Origin: Trabulsiella odontotermitis | Lineage (GTDB): Bacteria; Pseudomonadota; Gammaproteobacteria; Enterobacterales; Enterobacteriaceae | NCBI RefSeq assembly: GCF_001297775.1 | Contig: NZ_LIFX01000005.1 | Coordinates: 62,001 to 126,000, forward strand | Direction: 5' to 3' | Length of the DNA: 64,000 nt | In this document: piece by piece, positions 22,299-34,822 of the stretch | How the letters are laid out: each line of letters begins with the position of its first letter | Position numbering within the stretch: position 1 is the stretch's first letter | Made by a program: the position numbers and the translations under genes | The notes under the pieces: model-generated | What the model was told of the DNA's origin: nothing | The model's database searches: none | Seen by the model: only the letters and a program-made list of their open reading frames with translations

Positions 22299-22553
22299 AT
22301 GGAAAATCATGAAATTCAGACAGTGCTGATGAACGCACTCTCGCTAAAGGAAGTCCACGTCTCTGGCGATGGCAGTCACTTTCAGGTTATTGCTGTGGGT
22401 GAGTTGTTTGACGGAATGAACCGGGTCAAGAAACAGCAAACCATCTATGGCCCGCTGATGGAATACATTGCGGATAACCGCATCCATGCGCTGTCGATCA
22501 AAGCGTATACGCCGCAAGAGTGGGAACGCGATCGCAAACTGAACGGCTTTTGA
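22299..22553 (+). CDS. ibaG: BolA-family protein IbaG
   Basis: This is an acid-stress BolA-like protein that pairs with monothiol glutaredoxin Grx4 to bind an Fe-S cluster. It has 84 residues from [14 protein letters not shown], with the conserved BolA histidines in [13 protein letters not shown]. An in-frame ATG at 22284 would add five residues, and neither start has a strong ribosome site. It lies just upstream of murA. Confidence 0.94.
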   Translation: MENHEIQTVLMNALSLKEVHVSGDGSHFQVIAVGELFDGMNRVKKQQTIYGPLMEYIADNRIHALSIKAYTPQEWERDRKLNGF

Positions 22554-22554
22554 G

Positions 22555-22576
22555 CCGGAGCGACTGCGCTCCGGCA
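22555..22576. repeat. Hairpin between ibaG and murA
   Basis: Stem GCCGGAGCG / CGCTCCGGC with a 4-base loop begins 1 base after the ibaG stop. It has no U-run, so it more likely stabilises or processes the transcript than terminates it. Confidence 0.55.
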
Positions 22577-22591
22577 AATGTGAATTCTTAA

Positions 22592-23866
<1,275 letters not shown>

Positions 23867-23882
23867 CGCGAATCTCTCTGAA

Positions 23883-23918
23883 AACGCAGCCCCCTGCCGT
23901 GCTGGCAAGGGGGTTGCT
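23883..23918. terminator. Hairpin terminator shared by convergent murA and sfsB
   Basis: GCAGCCCCCTGCC / GGCAAGGGGGTTGC forms a strong stem between the two stop codons. The U-tract is short, so efficiency is uncertain. Confidence 0.6.
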
Positions 23919-23925
23919 GCCACAG

Positions 23926-24195
23926 TTACTTCTTGTTGCGTTGCCGCATCAGGCGCGTTCTGTCGATAAACTCATGCGTGATGGGATCATGATACCGGGA
24001 AGGCCAGATAATCCAGGGATCGGTCTCAAGCGCTGTCGCGATAATCACTTCACCTTTTGGCCAGGGTCGGGTCAGGGCATTGGCGAGCGTCGACGAGCTA
24101 AGTCCGTTTTTTCGGGACTCCGCCGCCAGTGACGTACCTTTTTTGCGTAATCCTGAAATGATATCGGCCGGATGCCAGTCAATAAACTTATCCAT
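23926..24195 (-). CDS. sfsB: Ner-like DNA-binding transcriptional regulator SfsB (Nlp)
   Basis: This small helix-turn-helix protein is similar to the phage Mu Ner repressor; in E. coli it affects maltose gene expression in a cAMP/CRP-deficient background. It has 89 residues starting MDKFIDWHPADII, with the helix-turn-helix around SLAAESRKNGLSSSTLANAL. It is three residues shorter than E. coli SfsB. It is convergent with murA and downstream of ispB. Confidence 0.93.
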   Translation of the reverse strand: MDKFIDWHPADIISGLRKKGTSLAAESRKNGLSSSTLANALTRPWPKGEVIIATALETDPWIIWPSRYHDPITHEFIDRTRLMRQRNKK

Positions 24196-24362
24196 TTTTT
24201 CTCCCTGTAATTGACGTTATCAGAGTGTCGCCGCGTACTGCGACCCGGTTACTATAACGCCGGAAGAAGATTTGTTCTAAAAAGTTCAAGTAAAGTGATG
24301 TAAGATTCGGAAAATATCAAGGTATCAGGGAACTACGAGAAAATAATGATTGTTTTATTGGA

Positions 24363-24390
24363 ATGTTCTCGCACTTTTGTACGAGAACAT
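24363..24390. repeat. 28-bp dyad immediately after ispB
   Basis: Arms ATGTTCTCGCAC and GTACGAGAACAT (11 of 12 paired) flank a TTTT loop, 5 bases beyond the ispB stop. There is no U-run on the ispB strand. It could be a weak terminator or an operator in the 200-base sfsB upstream region. Confidence 0.65.
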
Positions 24391-24395
24391 GTCAA

Positions 24396-25367
24396 TTAAC
24401 GATCGCGCTGAACAGCGATGTGGGCAAGGGCGATAAGCGCGTCGCGCCAGGGAGTATCGGGCAGAACCTGAAGTGCGGTAATGGCTTTATCCGCTTCCTC
24501 TTCCGCGCGGGTACGCGTCCATTCAAGGGAACCGCAGGAAGCCATGGTTTCCAGCACGGGTTCCAGTAAATGCCGTCCGTTACCCTGCTCAATGGCGCTG
24601 CGGATCATCGCCGCCTGTTCAGCGGTACCGTGACGCATCGCATGCAGCAGCGGCAGCGTCGGTTTGCCTTCATTCAGGTCATCACCGACGTTTTTACCCA
24701 GCGTCTGGCCGTCAGCGCTGTAATCCAGCAGATCGTCGATCAACTGGAACGCGGTGCCCAGGTAGCGACCATAATCCTGCAACCCTTTCTCCTGTTCTGG
24801 CGTACAGTTCGCCAGCAGACCGGAGCACTGGGCCGCCGCTTCGAACAACCGCGCGGTCTTGCTATAGATGACGCGCATGTAGTTCGCTTCGGTGATGTCA
24901 GGGTCGTTGACGTTCATCAACTGCAGCACTTCCCCTTCGGCGATCACGTTGACCGCCTCGGACATGATTTCCAGAACTTTCAGCGAACCGAGGCTGGTCA
25001 TCATCTGAAACGCGCGGGTATAGATGAAGTCACCTACCAGCACGCTGGCGGCGTTACCAAATGCGGCATTGGCGGTGGCTTTACCGCGTCGCATGTCGGA
25101 CTCATCCACAACATCGTCATGAAGTAGGGTAGCCGTGTGGATAAACTCGATCAGCGCAGCGATAGTGACGTGAGCGTTACCCTCATAGCCCACCGCGCGC
25201 GCAGCCAGTACCGCAATCATCGGTCGGATGCGTTTACCGCCGCCGCTGATGATGTAGTACCCCAGTTGACTGATCAACTGCACGTCGGAATTGAGCTGTT
25301 TGAGAATTGTCGCATTGACTCCCGCCATGTCTTGCGCGGTTAACTCATTGATTTTTTCTAAATTCAT
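24396..25367 (-). CDS. ispB: Octaprenyl diphosphate synthase IspB
   Basis: IspB makes the C40 side chain of ubiquinone-8 and menaquinone-8 from FPP and IPP. The two aspartate-rich motifs are LLHDDVVDESD (first) and LIDDLLDY (second). It has 323 residues, as in E. coli, and is an essential gene. It is divergent from rplU across 257 bases. Confidence 0.97.
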   Translation of the reverse strand: MNLEKINELTAQDMAGVNATILKQLNSDVQLISQLGYYIISGGGKRIRPMIAVLAARAVGYEGNAHVTIAALIEFIHTATLLHDDVVDESDMRRGKATANAAFGNAASVLVGDFIYTRAFQMMTSLGSLKVLEIMSEAVNVIAEGEVLQLMNVNDPDITEANYMRVIYSKTARLFEAAAQCSGLLANCTPEQEKGLQDYGRYLGTAFQLIDDLLDYSADGQTLGKNVGDDLNEGKPTLPLLHAMRHGTAEQAAMIRSAIEQGNGRHLLEPVLETMASCGSLEWTRTRAEEEADKAITALQVLPDTPWRDALIALAHIAVQRDR

Positions 25368-25524
25368 CGCAAAAGCCGGGCTAAATGTCCTGTTTACCGC
25401 TGACTCTCAGGAGAAAGCGTAGGGTTTACCTTAGAATTGTAGACATGATTGTACTGAAAAAACGCGCCAGATAAACGTTGCCGTGCCAGTTGTGTTTTTT
25501 TTCTGCATGGATTGACGATCACAC

Positions 25525-25553
25525 TTGTCAAAGCCGCGCGTTTTGCGTAATAT
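25525..25553 (+). promoter_or_regulatory. Sigma-70 promoter for rplU-rpmA-yhbE-obgE
   Basis: TTGTCA (25525-25530) and TAATAT (25548-25553) with a 17-base spacer, followed by GC-rich bases after the -10 as in stringently controlled ribosomal protein promoters. The predicted start is near 25560. Confidence 0.8.
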
Positions 25554-25579
25554 TCGCGCCCTATTGTGAATATTTATAG

Positions 25580-25936
<357 letters not shown>

Positions 25937-25955
25937 GACCTGAGGAGAGATTTAA

Positions 25956-26213
<258 letters not shown>

Positions 26214-26238
26214 GGTTTTCTCGGTCCGGTAACGGATT

Positions 26239-26268
26239 AAAGCCCCGCAACGTGTTGCGGGGCTTTTT
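26239..26268 (+). terminator. Rho-independent terminator after rpmA
   Basis: AAGCCCCGCAAC / GTTGCGGGGCTT stem followed by TTTT. Confidence 0.88.
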
Positions 26269-26309
26269 ACATTGGAAGTCCGGTAAAATTTCTGCAGGAA
26301 ACAACGGGC

Positions 26310-27275
26310 ATGAAGCAGCAGGCAGGCATTGGTATTCTTTTGGCGCTCACCACAGCGATTTGCTGGGGCGCGTTGCCAATCGCCATGAAACAGGTGCTTG
26401 AAGTGATGGAGCCGCCGACAGTGGTGTTCTATCGCTTTCTGATGGCAAGCATTGGCCTGGGGGCGATCCTGGCGGTTAAAGGAAAACTCCCGCCGCTGCG
26501 TATTTTTCGAAAACCGCGCTGGCTGGTGCTGTTAGCCATTGCCACGGGCGGTCTGTTCGGAAACTTCATTTTGTTCAGCTCTTCCCTGCAATACCTTAGC
26601 CCGACGGCGTCGCAGGTGATTGGTCAGTTGTCGCCGGTCGGCATGATGGTGGCGAGCGTTTTCATCCTCAAAGAGAAAATGCGCGGCACCCAGGTGATTG
26701 GCGCGCTGATGCTGCTCAGTGGCCTGGTGATGTTCTTCAACACCAGCCTGATTGAAATTTTTACCCGTCTGACGGACTACACCTGGGGCGTGATTTTCGG
26801 CGTTGCCGCAGCCACCGTGTGGGTGAGCTATGGCGTCGCGCAAAAGGTGTTATTGCGCCGTCTGGCGTCACAGCAGATCCTCTTTTTGCTGTACACTTTA
26901 TGTACAATAGCGTTGTTGCCGCTGGCTGAACCCGGGCAAGTGTTTGCGCTGAACAACTGGCAACTGGCCTGCCTGATTTTCTGCGGGTTGAACACCCTGG
27001 TGGGTTACGGTGCGCTGGCTGAGGCCATGGCGCGCTGGCAGGCGGCACAGGTGAGCGCGTTAATCACGCTTACCCCCTTATTTACGCTGTTATTTTCAGA
27101 TTTATTGTCACTGGCCTGGCCCGATTTCTTCGCCAGACCGATGTTAAACCTTTTAGGTTATCTCGGTGCGTTTGTCGTGGTTGCGGGCGCGATGTATTCC
27201 GCCATTGGTCATCGTCTTTGGGGACGCTGGCGCAAGCGTGAAGCGGTGATACCCTTGCCGCGCTCAGGCGAATGA
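26310..27275 (+). CDS. yhbE: EamA-family inner membrane transporter YhbE
   Basis: This drug/metabolite transporter superfamily protein has about ten membrane helices in two EamA repeats. It has 321 residues and is very similar to E. coli YhbE; the substrate is unknown. It sits between rpmA and obgE on the same strand, 15 bases before obgE, as in relatives. Confidence 0.92.
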   Translation: MKQQAGIGILLALTTAICWGALPIAMKQVLEVMEPPTVVFYRFLMASIGLGAILAVKGKLPPLRIFRKPRWLVLLAIATGGLFGNFILFSSSLQYLSPTASQVIGQLSPVGMMVASVFILKEKMRGTQVIGALMLLSGLVMFFNTSLIEIFTRLTDYTWGVIFGVAAATVWVSYGVAQKVLLRRLASQQILFLLYTLCTIALLPLAEPGQVFALNNWQLACLIFCGLNTLVGYGALAEAMARWQAAQVSALITLTPLFTLLFSDLLSLAWPDFFARPMLNLLGYLGAFVVVAGAMYSAIGHRLWGRWRKREAVIPLPRSGE

Positions 27276-28463
<1,188 letters not shown>

Positions 28464-28468
28464 GTCAG

Positions 28469-28492
28469 AAAGGCTCCCGACGGGAGCCTTTT
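28469..28492. terminator. Bidirectional terminator between obgE and dacB
   Basis: AAAGGCTCCCG / CGGGAGCCTTTT hairpin between two convergent stops. Confidence 0.88.
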
Positions 28493-28495
28493 ACA

Positions 28496-29929
28496 TTAGT
28501 TATTCTGATAAATATCTTTGTACAACCGGCTTTCAAAGCGAACCAACGGAATTCGGCGGTTGCGCTGATCGGCAGGCTCTACCGCATAGCCGGAAAGGTA
28601 CTGCACAAAGGCCATGCGCTGACCGCTGGCGGTGGTGATGAAACCGGCAAGGTTATAAACGCCCTGTAGCGATCCCGTTTTCGCCGAGACTTTTCCATCC
28701 ACCCCTGCCGCGTGCAGACCCGCACGGTATTGCAGCGAACCGTCGTGACCGGCGAGCGGCAACATAGTGATGAAATTCAGTTCGTTGTCATGCTGGGCGA
28801 TGTACTGCAACACCTGCATCATCGTCGCCGGGGCGAGCAGGTTATGGCGTGATAACCCGGAACCGTCGGCAATAATCGTATTACCTAAGTCTACCCCTGC
28901 CTGCTGACGAAGGATCTGCCGCACGGCATCGGAGCCCGCCCGCCAGGTGCCCGGCACGCCGAAACGTGCATGACCAATCATACGAAATACGGTATCGGCA
29001 ATCATGTTATCTGATTTTTTCAGCATGATTTTCAGCAGGTCATGCAGCGGCGCTGACTGCTTGCTGGCGATCACCGTGCCCGGTTCACCGGGGAGCGTCT
29101 GGCGCAGCAGGGTGCCGGTGTAGCTGATGCCTGCCTGTTTGAGCTCGTCTTTCAGAATGGCCCCGGCGTAAGCCGCGCCATCCTGAATGGCAAATGCCAG
29201 CGGCAAAGGTTCGCTGCGCTGCGGCAGGCAACCTGTCAGCGTGAAACGGTTGAGATCACCTGGCACGACGTCAAGTTCGCAGTACTGAGCATCGCCAGAG
29301 CCACGCGCCAGTGTACGCACCTGGCTGAACATGGTGACCGGGTAGTAAGACGCGACGCGAATGAACGCCAGATCGCCGGGTTTTTGCGCGCTATAAAGTG
29401 ACACCGAGAAACAGTTACGATCGACAATCGCGGCGGCGGGCGGCGCGCTAAAACACTGCGTCATGTCGTTCCACGGCCAGCCAGGCGCTTTGTCATGACT
29501 GGCAAAAATGGAGGTGTCGATGAGGAGATTTCCCTCGATTTTTTCGACGCCAGATCGCTTCAGAACGGCCACCATATTGCGGATATCCTGACGTTTTAGC
29601 GTCGGATCGCCACCGAAACGGGCGATAAGGTCGCCTTTCAGAACGCCACTTTGTACGCTACCCTTACTTTCCAGTGTGGTCGTAAAACGAAAGTCCGGGC
29701 CGAGCTGGAGCAGCGCTGCCAGTGCCGTAATCACTTTCTGTGTACTGGCCGGTAACGCCATCTGCTGAGCGTGATAGTCAATCTCTGGCGACGGTGCGCC
29801 GACTTTTTGAACCATAAGCGCAAGATTGGCACCTGCGGGAAGCTGGTTAACGTATTCGTCAACATTCGCCGCCTGCACACCGAACGCTATACTGGTGGTC
29901 AATCCGATGATAAATCTGGAAAATCGCAT
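28496..29929 (-). CDS. dacB: D-alanyl-D-alanine carboxypeptidase/endopeptidase PBP4
   Basis: This periplasmic class-C low-molecular-weight penicillin-binding protein trims stem peptides and cleaves cross-links. A signal peptide (about 1-20) precedes the serine peptidase fold. Active-site motifs are STQK with Ser62, SDN in LKKSDNM, and KTG in SAKTGSLQG. It has 477 residues, matching E. coli. It is divergent from greA. Confidence 0.97.
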   Translation of the reverse strand: MRFSRFIIGLTTSIAFGVQAANVDEYVNQLPAGANLALMVQKVGAPSPEIDYHAQQMALPASTQKVITALAALLQLGPDFRFTTTLESKGSVQSGVLKGDLIARFGGDPTLKRQDIRNMVAVLKRSGVEKIEGNLLIDTSIFASHDKAPGWPWNDMTQCFSAPPAAAIVDRNCFSVSLYSAQKPGDLAFIRVASYYPVTMFSQVRTLARGSGDAQYCELDVVPGDLNRFTLTGCLPQRSEPLPLAFAIQDGAAYAGAILKDELKQAGISYTGTLLRQTLPGEPGTVIASKQSAPLHDLLKIMLKKSDNMIADTVFRMIGHARFGVPGTWRAGSDAVRQILRQQAGVDLGNTIIADGSGLSRHNLLAPATMMQVLQYIAQHDNELNFITMLPLAGHDGSLQYRAGLHAAGVDGKVSAKTGSLQGVYNLAGFITTASGQRMAFVQYLSGYAVEPADQRNRRIPLVRFESRLYKDIYQNN

Positions 29930-29994
29930 AATCCCGCGCTAACAACCTGGAAACCAGCCGCCATACTACGGCGCATTGCCCTGAAAAGTAAACG

Positions 29995-30023
29995 ATGACC
30001 CATAGTGAACTTCAGGTTAAAAT
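29995..30023 (+). promoter_or_regulatory. Candidate sigma-70 promoter of greA
   Basis: ATGACC (29995-30000) and TAAAAT (30018-30023) with a 17-base spacer, placing the start near 30030. It feeds the leader terminator below. Confidence 0.6.
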
Positions 30024-30029
30024 GCGTAT

Positions 30030-30083
30030 CAAATGAAAAAATTGCTGCTGACCTGGGGTTTTTCCCCGGGTCAGTTTTCTTTT
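30030..30083 (+). ncRNA. graL: GraL-type RNA from the greA leader with attenuator
   Basis: A strong stem CTGACCTGGGG / CCCCGGGTCAG followed by TTTTCTTTT ends about 50 bases after the predicted greA start site and about 85 bases before the greA ATG. E. coli has the same arrangement, where most transcripts stop here as the short GraL RNAs. The hairpin is seen directly; the RNA identity is by analogy. Confidence 0.7.
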
Positions 30084-30167
30084 GCTTTTGTCCCGCCATT
30101 CACGGGGTGGAAGCGCCGGAACGGCGTTAATCCGTTCCTCGAAGGAATGATGAAAGAGGTATAACCA

Positions 30168-30644
30168 ATGCAAGCTATTCCGATGACCTTACGTGGTGCC
30201 GAAAAACTACGCGAAGAACTGGAGTACCTGAAATCCGTTCGTCGCCCTGAAATCATTGCGGCCATCGCCGAAGCCCGTGAGCACGGCGATCTGAAAGAAA
30301 ATGCGGAATACCATGCCGCGCGAGAGCAGCAGGGTTTTTGCGAAGGTCGTATCAAAGACATCGAAGCGAAATTGTCTAACGCGCAGGTCATCGACATCAC
30401 CAAAATGCCGAAAAACGGCCGGGTGATTTTTGGCGCGACAGTGAGCGTTCTGAACCTCGATAACGACGAAGAGCAGACCTACCGTATCGTGGGTGATGAT
30501 GAAGCGGATTTTAAGCAGAATCTGATTTCTGTGAACTCGCCTATCGCGCGCGGCCTGATTGGCAAAGAGCAGGATGACGTTGTGGTCATCCGTACGCCGG
30601 GCGGCGAAGTCGAATACGAAATCATCAAGGTGGAATACCTGTGA
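30168..30644 (+). CDS. greA: Transcription elongation factor GreA
   Basis: GreA stimulates transcript cleavage by backtracked RNA polymerase. An N-terminal coiled coil carries the acidic tip residues in [14 protein letters not shown] that enter the secondary channel, and a C-terminal FKBP-like domain follows. It has 158 residues, as in E. coli. The message is controlled by the upstream leader terminator. Confidence 0.98.
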   Translation: MQAIPMTLRGAEKLREELEYLKSVRRPEIIAAIAEAREHGDLKENAEYHAAREQQGFCEGRIKDIEAKLSNAQVIDITKMPKNGRVIFGATVSVLNLDNDEEQTYRIVGDDEADFKQNLISVNSPIARGLIGKEQDDVVVIRTPGGEVEYEIIKVEYL

Positions 30645-30687
30645 TTTCATCTCAGCACATGGCGTGTTGAGAGATTGTAAAGATAAG

Positions 30688-30712
30688 AAAAAGGCCGCGA
30701 TGCGGCCTTTTA
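30688..30712 (+). terminator. Terminator after greA
   Basis: AAAAAGGCCGC / GCGGCCTTTT hairpin, about 45 bases after the stop. Confidence 0.85.
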
Positions 30713-30795
30713 ACAACGTAAAGAGCATGGCATTTTGCTCGTCTGCTCGCGGAACCCTCGTTTTACACAACCTTGTGTGCGACTTTAGGATATTC

Positions 30796-31089
30796 TTAGC
30801 GTGGCAATGAGATTTTTCGCTCTTTGGTTGGACGGTACAGAACCAGTGTTTTACCGATGACCTGGACATTGCAGGCGCCGGTTTCACGGACGATAGCTTC
30901 CACGATCAGGCTTTTCGTCTCACGGTCTTCAGAGGCGATCTTAATCTTGATCAGCTCGTGGTGATCCAACGCTTGTTCAATCTCGGCCAGTACCCCTTCG
31001 GTCAAACCATTATTGCCAAGCATTACTACTGGCTTGAGCGGATGTGCCAGACCCTTGAGGTGCTGTTTTTGTTTAGTACTCAGATTCAT
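30796..31089 (-). CDS. yhbY: RNA-binding CRM-domain protein YhbY
   Basis: This small ribosome-assembly factor associates with pre-50S particles. It has 97 residues; the CRM fold shows the GxxG RNA-binding loop in VMLGNNGLTEGVL. It is divergent from rlmE, with promoters in the shared 122-base gap. Confidence 0.95.
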   Translation of the reverse strand: MNLSTKQKQHLKGLAHPLKPVVMLGNNGLTEGVLAEIEQALDHHELIKIKIASEDRETKSLIVEAIVRETGACNVQVIGKTLVLYRPTKERKISLPR

Positions 31090-31126
31090 CGTATATTTTT
31101 ACTTACGTTGGGATTGAAAACGGTAC

Positions 31127-31156
31127 ATTCTACCGCCATCTCCCTAATATCGCCAA
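31127..31156 (-). promoter_or_regulatory. Sigma-70 promoter of yhbY
   Basis: On the minus strand TTGGCG (31151-31156) and TAGAAT (31127-31132) are separated by 18 bases, about 38 bases upstream of the yhbY ATG. Confidence 0.6.
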
Positions 31157-31211
31157 ATTGCCGCGTCGAAATTTACGTCGGTGTATACGATGAAACCGGA
31201 TGGAAAGTTAA

Positions 31212-31838
31212 ATGACAGGTAAAAAGCGTTCTGCCAGCTCAAGCCGTTGGCTCCAGGAACACTTTAGCGATAAATATGTTCAACAGGCACAGAAAAAGGG
31301 GTTGCGTTCCCGTGCCTGGTTTAAACTTGATGAAATACAGCAAAGTGACAAGCTTTTTAAGCCGGGAATGACGGTGGTCGATCTCGGTGCGGCACCCGGT
31401 GGTTGGTCGCAATATGCGGTCACGCAAATCGGCGGAACGGGCCGGATCATCGCGTGTGATCTTTTACCTATGGATCCTATCGTTGGAGTGGACTTCCTTC
31501 AGGGCGATTTTCGTGATGAATTAGTCCTGAAAGCGTTACTTGAGCGCGTGGGTGACAGTAAAGTACAGGTTGTCATGTCCGATATGGCACCGAACATGTG
31601 TGGAACCCCCGCGGTGGATATCCCGCGGGCCATGTATCTGGTGGAACTGGCGCTCGAAATGTGTCGGGATGTACTGGCGCCAGGCGGTAGTTTTGTAGTC
31701 AAAGTGTTCCAGGGCGAAGGTTTCGAGGAGTACCTAAGGGAAATTCGCTCCCTGTTTACGAAAGTGAAAGTTCGTAAGCCGGACTCTTCGCGCGCACGTT
31801 CGCGTGAAGTGTACATTGTAGCGACCGGGCGAAAATAA
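31212..31838 (+). CDS. rlmE: 23S rRNA 2'-O-ribose U2552 methyltransferase RlmE (FtsJ)
   Basis: RlmE methylates U2552 in the A loop of 23S rRNA and is heat-shock induced in E. coli. It has 208 residues. The SAM motif is [13 protein letters not shown], and the K-D-K-E tetrad is present (Lys38 region RAWFKLDE, Asp124 in SDMAPN, Lys164 in FVVKVFQ, Glu199 in SREVYIV). Position 128 is Cys (APNMCGTP) where E. coli has Ser. It is followed by ftsH on the same strand. Confidence 0.96.
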   Translation: MTGKKRSASSSRWLQEHFSDKYVQQAQKKGLRSRAWFKLDEIQQSDKLFKPGMTVVDLGAAPGGWSQYAVTQIGGTGRIIACDLLPMDPIVGVDFLQGDFRDELVLKALLERVGDSKVQVVMSDMAPNMCGTPAVDIPRAMYLVELALEMCRDVLAPGGSFVVKVFQGEGFEEYLREIRSLFTKVKVRKPDSSRARSREVYIVATGRK

Positions 31839-31931
31839 TAGACAGCGGATTTCAGGTGAAATTTTGAAAGACGCTGGATATAGAGTATCCTGACGCTGTT
31901 TTTAACACAGTTGTAATAAGAGGTTAATCCC

Positions 31932-33875
31932 TTGAGTGACATGGCGAAAAACCTAATACTCTGGCTGGTCATTGCTGTTGTGCTGATGTCAGTATTCCAG
32001 AGCTTTGGGCCCAGCGAGTCGAATGGCCGTAAGGTGGAATATTCTACCTTCCTGCAAGAGGTCAATAATGACCAGGTTCGCGAAGCGCGTATCAACGGAC
32101 GTGAGATCAACGTTACCAAGAAAGATAGTAACCGTTACACGACTTACATTCCGGTTAACGATCCTAAGCTGCTTGATAACCTGCTGACCAAAAACGTCAA
32201 AGTGGTTGGTGAACCGCCGGAAGAGCCGAGCCTGCTGGCTTCTATCTTCATTTCCTGGTTCCCGATGCTGCTGTTGATTGGCGTCTGGATCTTCTTCATG
32301 CGCCAGATGCAGGGCGGTGGCGGCAAGGGGGCTATGTCGTTCGGTAAAAGCAAAGCCCGTATGCTGACGGAAGATCAGATCAAAACCACCTTCGCTGACG
32401 TTGCCGGTTGCGACGAAGCAAAAGAAGAGGTGGCGGAGCTGGTCGAATACCTGCGCGAGCCAAGCCGTTTCCAGAAACTGGGCGGTAAAATCCCGAAAGG
32501 TGTCCTGATGGTCGGCCCTCCGGGTACCGGTAAAACGCTGCTGGCGAAAGCGATCGCCGGTGAAGCGAAAGTGCCGTTCTTTACGATTTCCGGTTCTGAC
32601 TTCGTTGAAATGTTCGTGGGTGTCGGTGCATCTCGTGTGCGTGACATGTTCGAACAGGCCAAGAAGGCAGCACCTTGCATTATCTTCATCGATGAAATCG
32701 ATGCCGTGGGTCGCCAGCGTGGTGCCGGGCTCGGTGGTGGTCACGATGAACGTGAACAGACTCTGAACCAGATGCTGGTTGAGATGGACGGTTTCGAAGG
32801 CAACGAAGGTATCATCGTTATCGCTGCTACTAACCGTCCTGACGTTCTGGACCCTGCGCTGCTGCGTCCTGGCCGTTTCGACCGTCAGGTAGTGGTCGGT
32901 CTGCCGGATGTTCGTGGTCGTGAGCAGATCCTGAAAGTGCACATGCGTCGCGTACCGCTGTCGCCGGATATTGATGCCGCGATCATTGCCCGTGGTACAC
33001 CTGGCTTCTCGGGCGCTGACCTCGCAAACCTCGTGAACGAAGCCGCGCTGTTTGCCGCGCGTGGCAACAAACGCGTGGTATCGATGGTGGAATTCGAGAA
33101 AGCGAAAGACAAAATCATGATGGGTGCGGAACGTCGCTCCATGGTGATGACGGAAGCGCAGAAAGAATCCACGGCGTACCACGAAGCGGGTCATGCGATT
33201 ATTGGTCGCCTGGTGCCAGAACACGATCCGGTACACAAAGTGACGATTATCCCGCGTGGACGCGCGCTCGGTGTGACCTTCTTCCTGCCGGAAGGCGACG
33301 CGATCAGCGCCAGCCGTCAGAAACTGGAAAGCCAGATTTCAACGCTGTATGGCGGTCGTCTGGCGGAAGAGATCATCTACGGTGTGGAACATGTTTCGAC
33401 CGGTGCGTCTAACGACATTAAAGTCGCGACTAACCTGGCGCGTAACATGGTGACGCAGTGGGGCTTCTCCGACAAACTCGGTCCGCTGCTGTATGCAGAG
33501 GAAGAGGGCGAAGTCTTCCTGGGTCGTTCCGTGGCTAAAGCCAAGCATATGTCCGACGAGACCGCGCGTATCATCGACCAGGAAGTGAAAGCGCTGATTG
33601 AACGTAACTACAATCGTGCTCGTCAGATCCTGAACGACAACATGGACATCCTGCATGCCATGAAAGATGCGCTCATGAAGTATGAGACCATCGATGCGCC
33701 GCAGATCGACGACCTGATGGCGCGTCGCGAAGTCCGCGCACCGGCAGGCTGGGAAGATCCCAATACGCCGAACAATTCTGACAATAACGGCACCCCGCGT
33801 GCGCCGCGTCCGGTCGATGAACCGCGTACGCCAAACCCGGGCAATACCATGTCAGAACAGTTGGGTGACAAATAA
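31932..33875 (+). CDS. ftsH: ATP-dependent zinc metalloprotease FtsH (HflB)
   Basis: This essential membrane AAA+ protease degrades LpxC, sigma-32 and damaged membrane proteins. Two membrane helices (about 8-26 and 100-121) flank a periplasmic domain, followed by the AAA domain (Walker A GPPGTGKT, Walker [18 protein letters not shown]) and the M41 protease with HEAGH. The UUG at 31932 has AGAGG 8 bases upstream and gives 647 residues; an ATG three codons later (31941) gives the usual 644-residue form. The preferred start is uncertain. Confidence 0.98.
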   Translation: MSDMAKNLILWLVIAVVLMSVFQSFGPSESNGRKVEYSTFLQEVNNDQVREARINGREINVTKKDSNRYTTYIPVNDPKLLDNLLTKNVKVVGEPPEEPSLLASIFISWFPMLLLIGVWIFFMRQMQGGGGKGAMSFGKSKARMLTEDQIKTTFADVAGCDEAKEEVAELVEYLREPSRFQKLGGKIPKGVLMVGPPGTGKTLLAKAIAGEAKVPFFTISGSDFVEMFVGVGASRVRDMFEQAKKAAPCIIFIDEIDAVGRQRGAGLGGGHDEREQTLNQMLVEMDGFEGNEGIIVIAATNRPDVLDPALLRPGRFDRQVVVGLPDVRGREQILKVHMRRVPLSPDIDAAIIARGTPGFSGADLANLVNEAALFAARGNKRVVSMVEFEKAKDKIMMGAERRSMVMTEAQKESTAYHEAGHAIIGRLVPEHDPVHKVTIIPRGRALGVTFFLPEGDAISASRQKLESQISTLYGGRLAEEIIYGVEHVSTGASNDIKVATNLARNMVTQWGFSDKLGPLLYAEEEGEVFLGRSVAKAKHMSDETARIIDQEVKALIERNYNRARQILNDNMDILHAMKDALMKYETIDAPQIDDLMARREVRAPAGWEDPNTPNNSDNNGTPRAPRPVDEPRTPNPGNTMSEQLGDK

Positions 33876-33908
33876 GTCATTGCTGTTGATGACGTATTCT
33901 CTGTCTGA

Positions 33909-33936
33909 AACCCTGGGGCTTGCCCCGGGGTTTTTC
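33909..33936 (+). terminator. Terminator after ftsH
   Basis: AACCCTGGGGC / GCCCCGGGGTT stem with a TTTT tail, between ftsH and folP. Confidence 0.8.
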
Positions 33937-33973
33937 ATATTCAAATAACCCTAAAAATACCAGGGACAAGACA

Positions 33974-34822
33974 ATGAAACTGACTGCACAGGGCTCAGAA
34001 CTTGACCTCAATTTTCCTCATGTCATGGGGATCCTTAACGTTACGCCTGATTCCTTTTCCGATGGCGGTACGCACAACACGCTGGTGGACGCGGTCAAAC
34101 ATGCCAATCTGATGATTAACGCGGGGGCGACCATCATCGATGTGGGGGGTGAATCAACACGTCCCGGAGCGGCAGACGTAAGTGTCGAAGAAGAGCTGGC
34201 GCGTGTGATCCCGGTGGTTGAAGCCATCGCGCAGCGCTTTGAAGTCTGGATTTCCGTCGATACCTCAAAACCAGACGTGATCCGCGAATCGGCGAGAGTG
34301 GGCGCTCACATTATTAATGATATCCGCTCACTCACCGAGCCGGGCGCGCTGGAAGCCTCGGCGGAAACGGGGCTGCCTGTCTGCCTGATGCATATGCAGG
34401 GTCAACCGAAAACCATGCAGGAAGCGCCGCACTACGATGATGTTTTCGCGGATGTAAATCGGTTCTTTATTGAGCAGATCGCACGTTGTGAGCGGGCAGG
34501 CATCGCAAAAGAGAAATTGTTGCTCGACCCGGGATTCGGTTTCGGTAAAAATCTCTCCCACAATTATGCCTTGCTCGCACGACTGTCCGAATTTCATCAC
34601 TTTGGTCTGCCGTTGTTAGTGGGCATGTCGCGTAAATCGATGGTGGGCCAGTTGTTGAACGTGGGGCCGTCTGAGCGTTTGAGTGGAAGCCTTGCCTGTG
34701 CGGTGATCGCGGCGATGCAGGGCGCACAAATCATTCGCGTCCATGATGTAAAAGAAACGGTAGAAGCGATGCGCGTAGTCGAAGCGACGCTGTCAGCAAG
34801 GGAAAATAAACGCTATGAGTAA
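33974..34822 (+). CDS. folP: Dihydropteroate synthase FolP
   Basis: FolP joins p-aminobenzoate to dihydropterin pyrophosphate in folate synthesis and is the sulfonamide target. It has 282 residues from [11 protein letters not shown], equal to E. coli. Family motifs are [15 protein letters not shown] and [13 protein letters not shown]. It is a TIM barrel. The stop overlaps the glmM start by 8 bases. Confidence 0.97.
   Translation: MKLTAQGSELDLNFPHVMGILNVTPDSFSDGGTHNTLVDAVKHANLMINAGATIIDVGGESTRPGAADVSVEEELARVIPVVEAIAQRFEVWISVDTSKPDVIRESARVGAHIINDIRSLTEPGALEASAETGLPVCLMHMQGQPKTMQEAPHYDDVFADVNRFFIEQIARCERAGIAKEKLLLDPGFGFGKNLSHNYALLARLSEFHHFGLPLLVGMSRKSMVGQLLNVGPSERLSGSLACAVIAAMQGAQIIRVHDVKETVEAMRVVEATLSARENKRYE

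Noticed and set aside
31204-31211. A sigma-32 promoter in front of rlmE-ftsH
   Set aside because: Heat-shock control is known in E. coli, but I could not find a convincing -35/-10 pair, so none is annotated.
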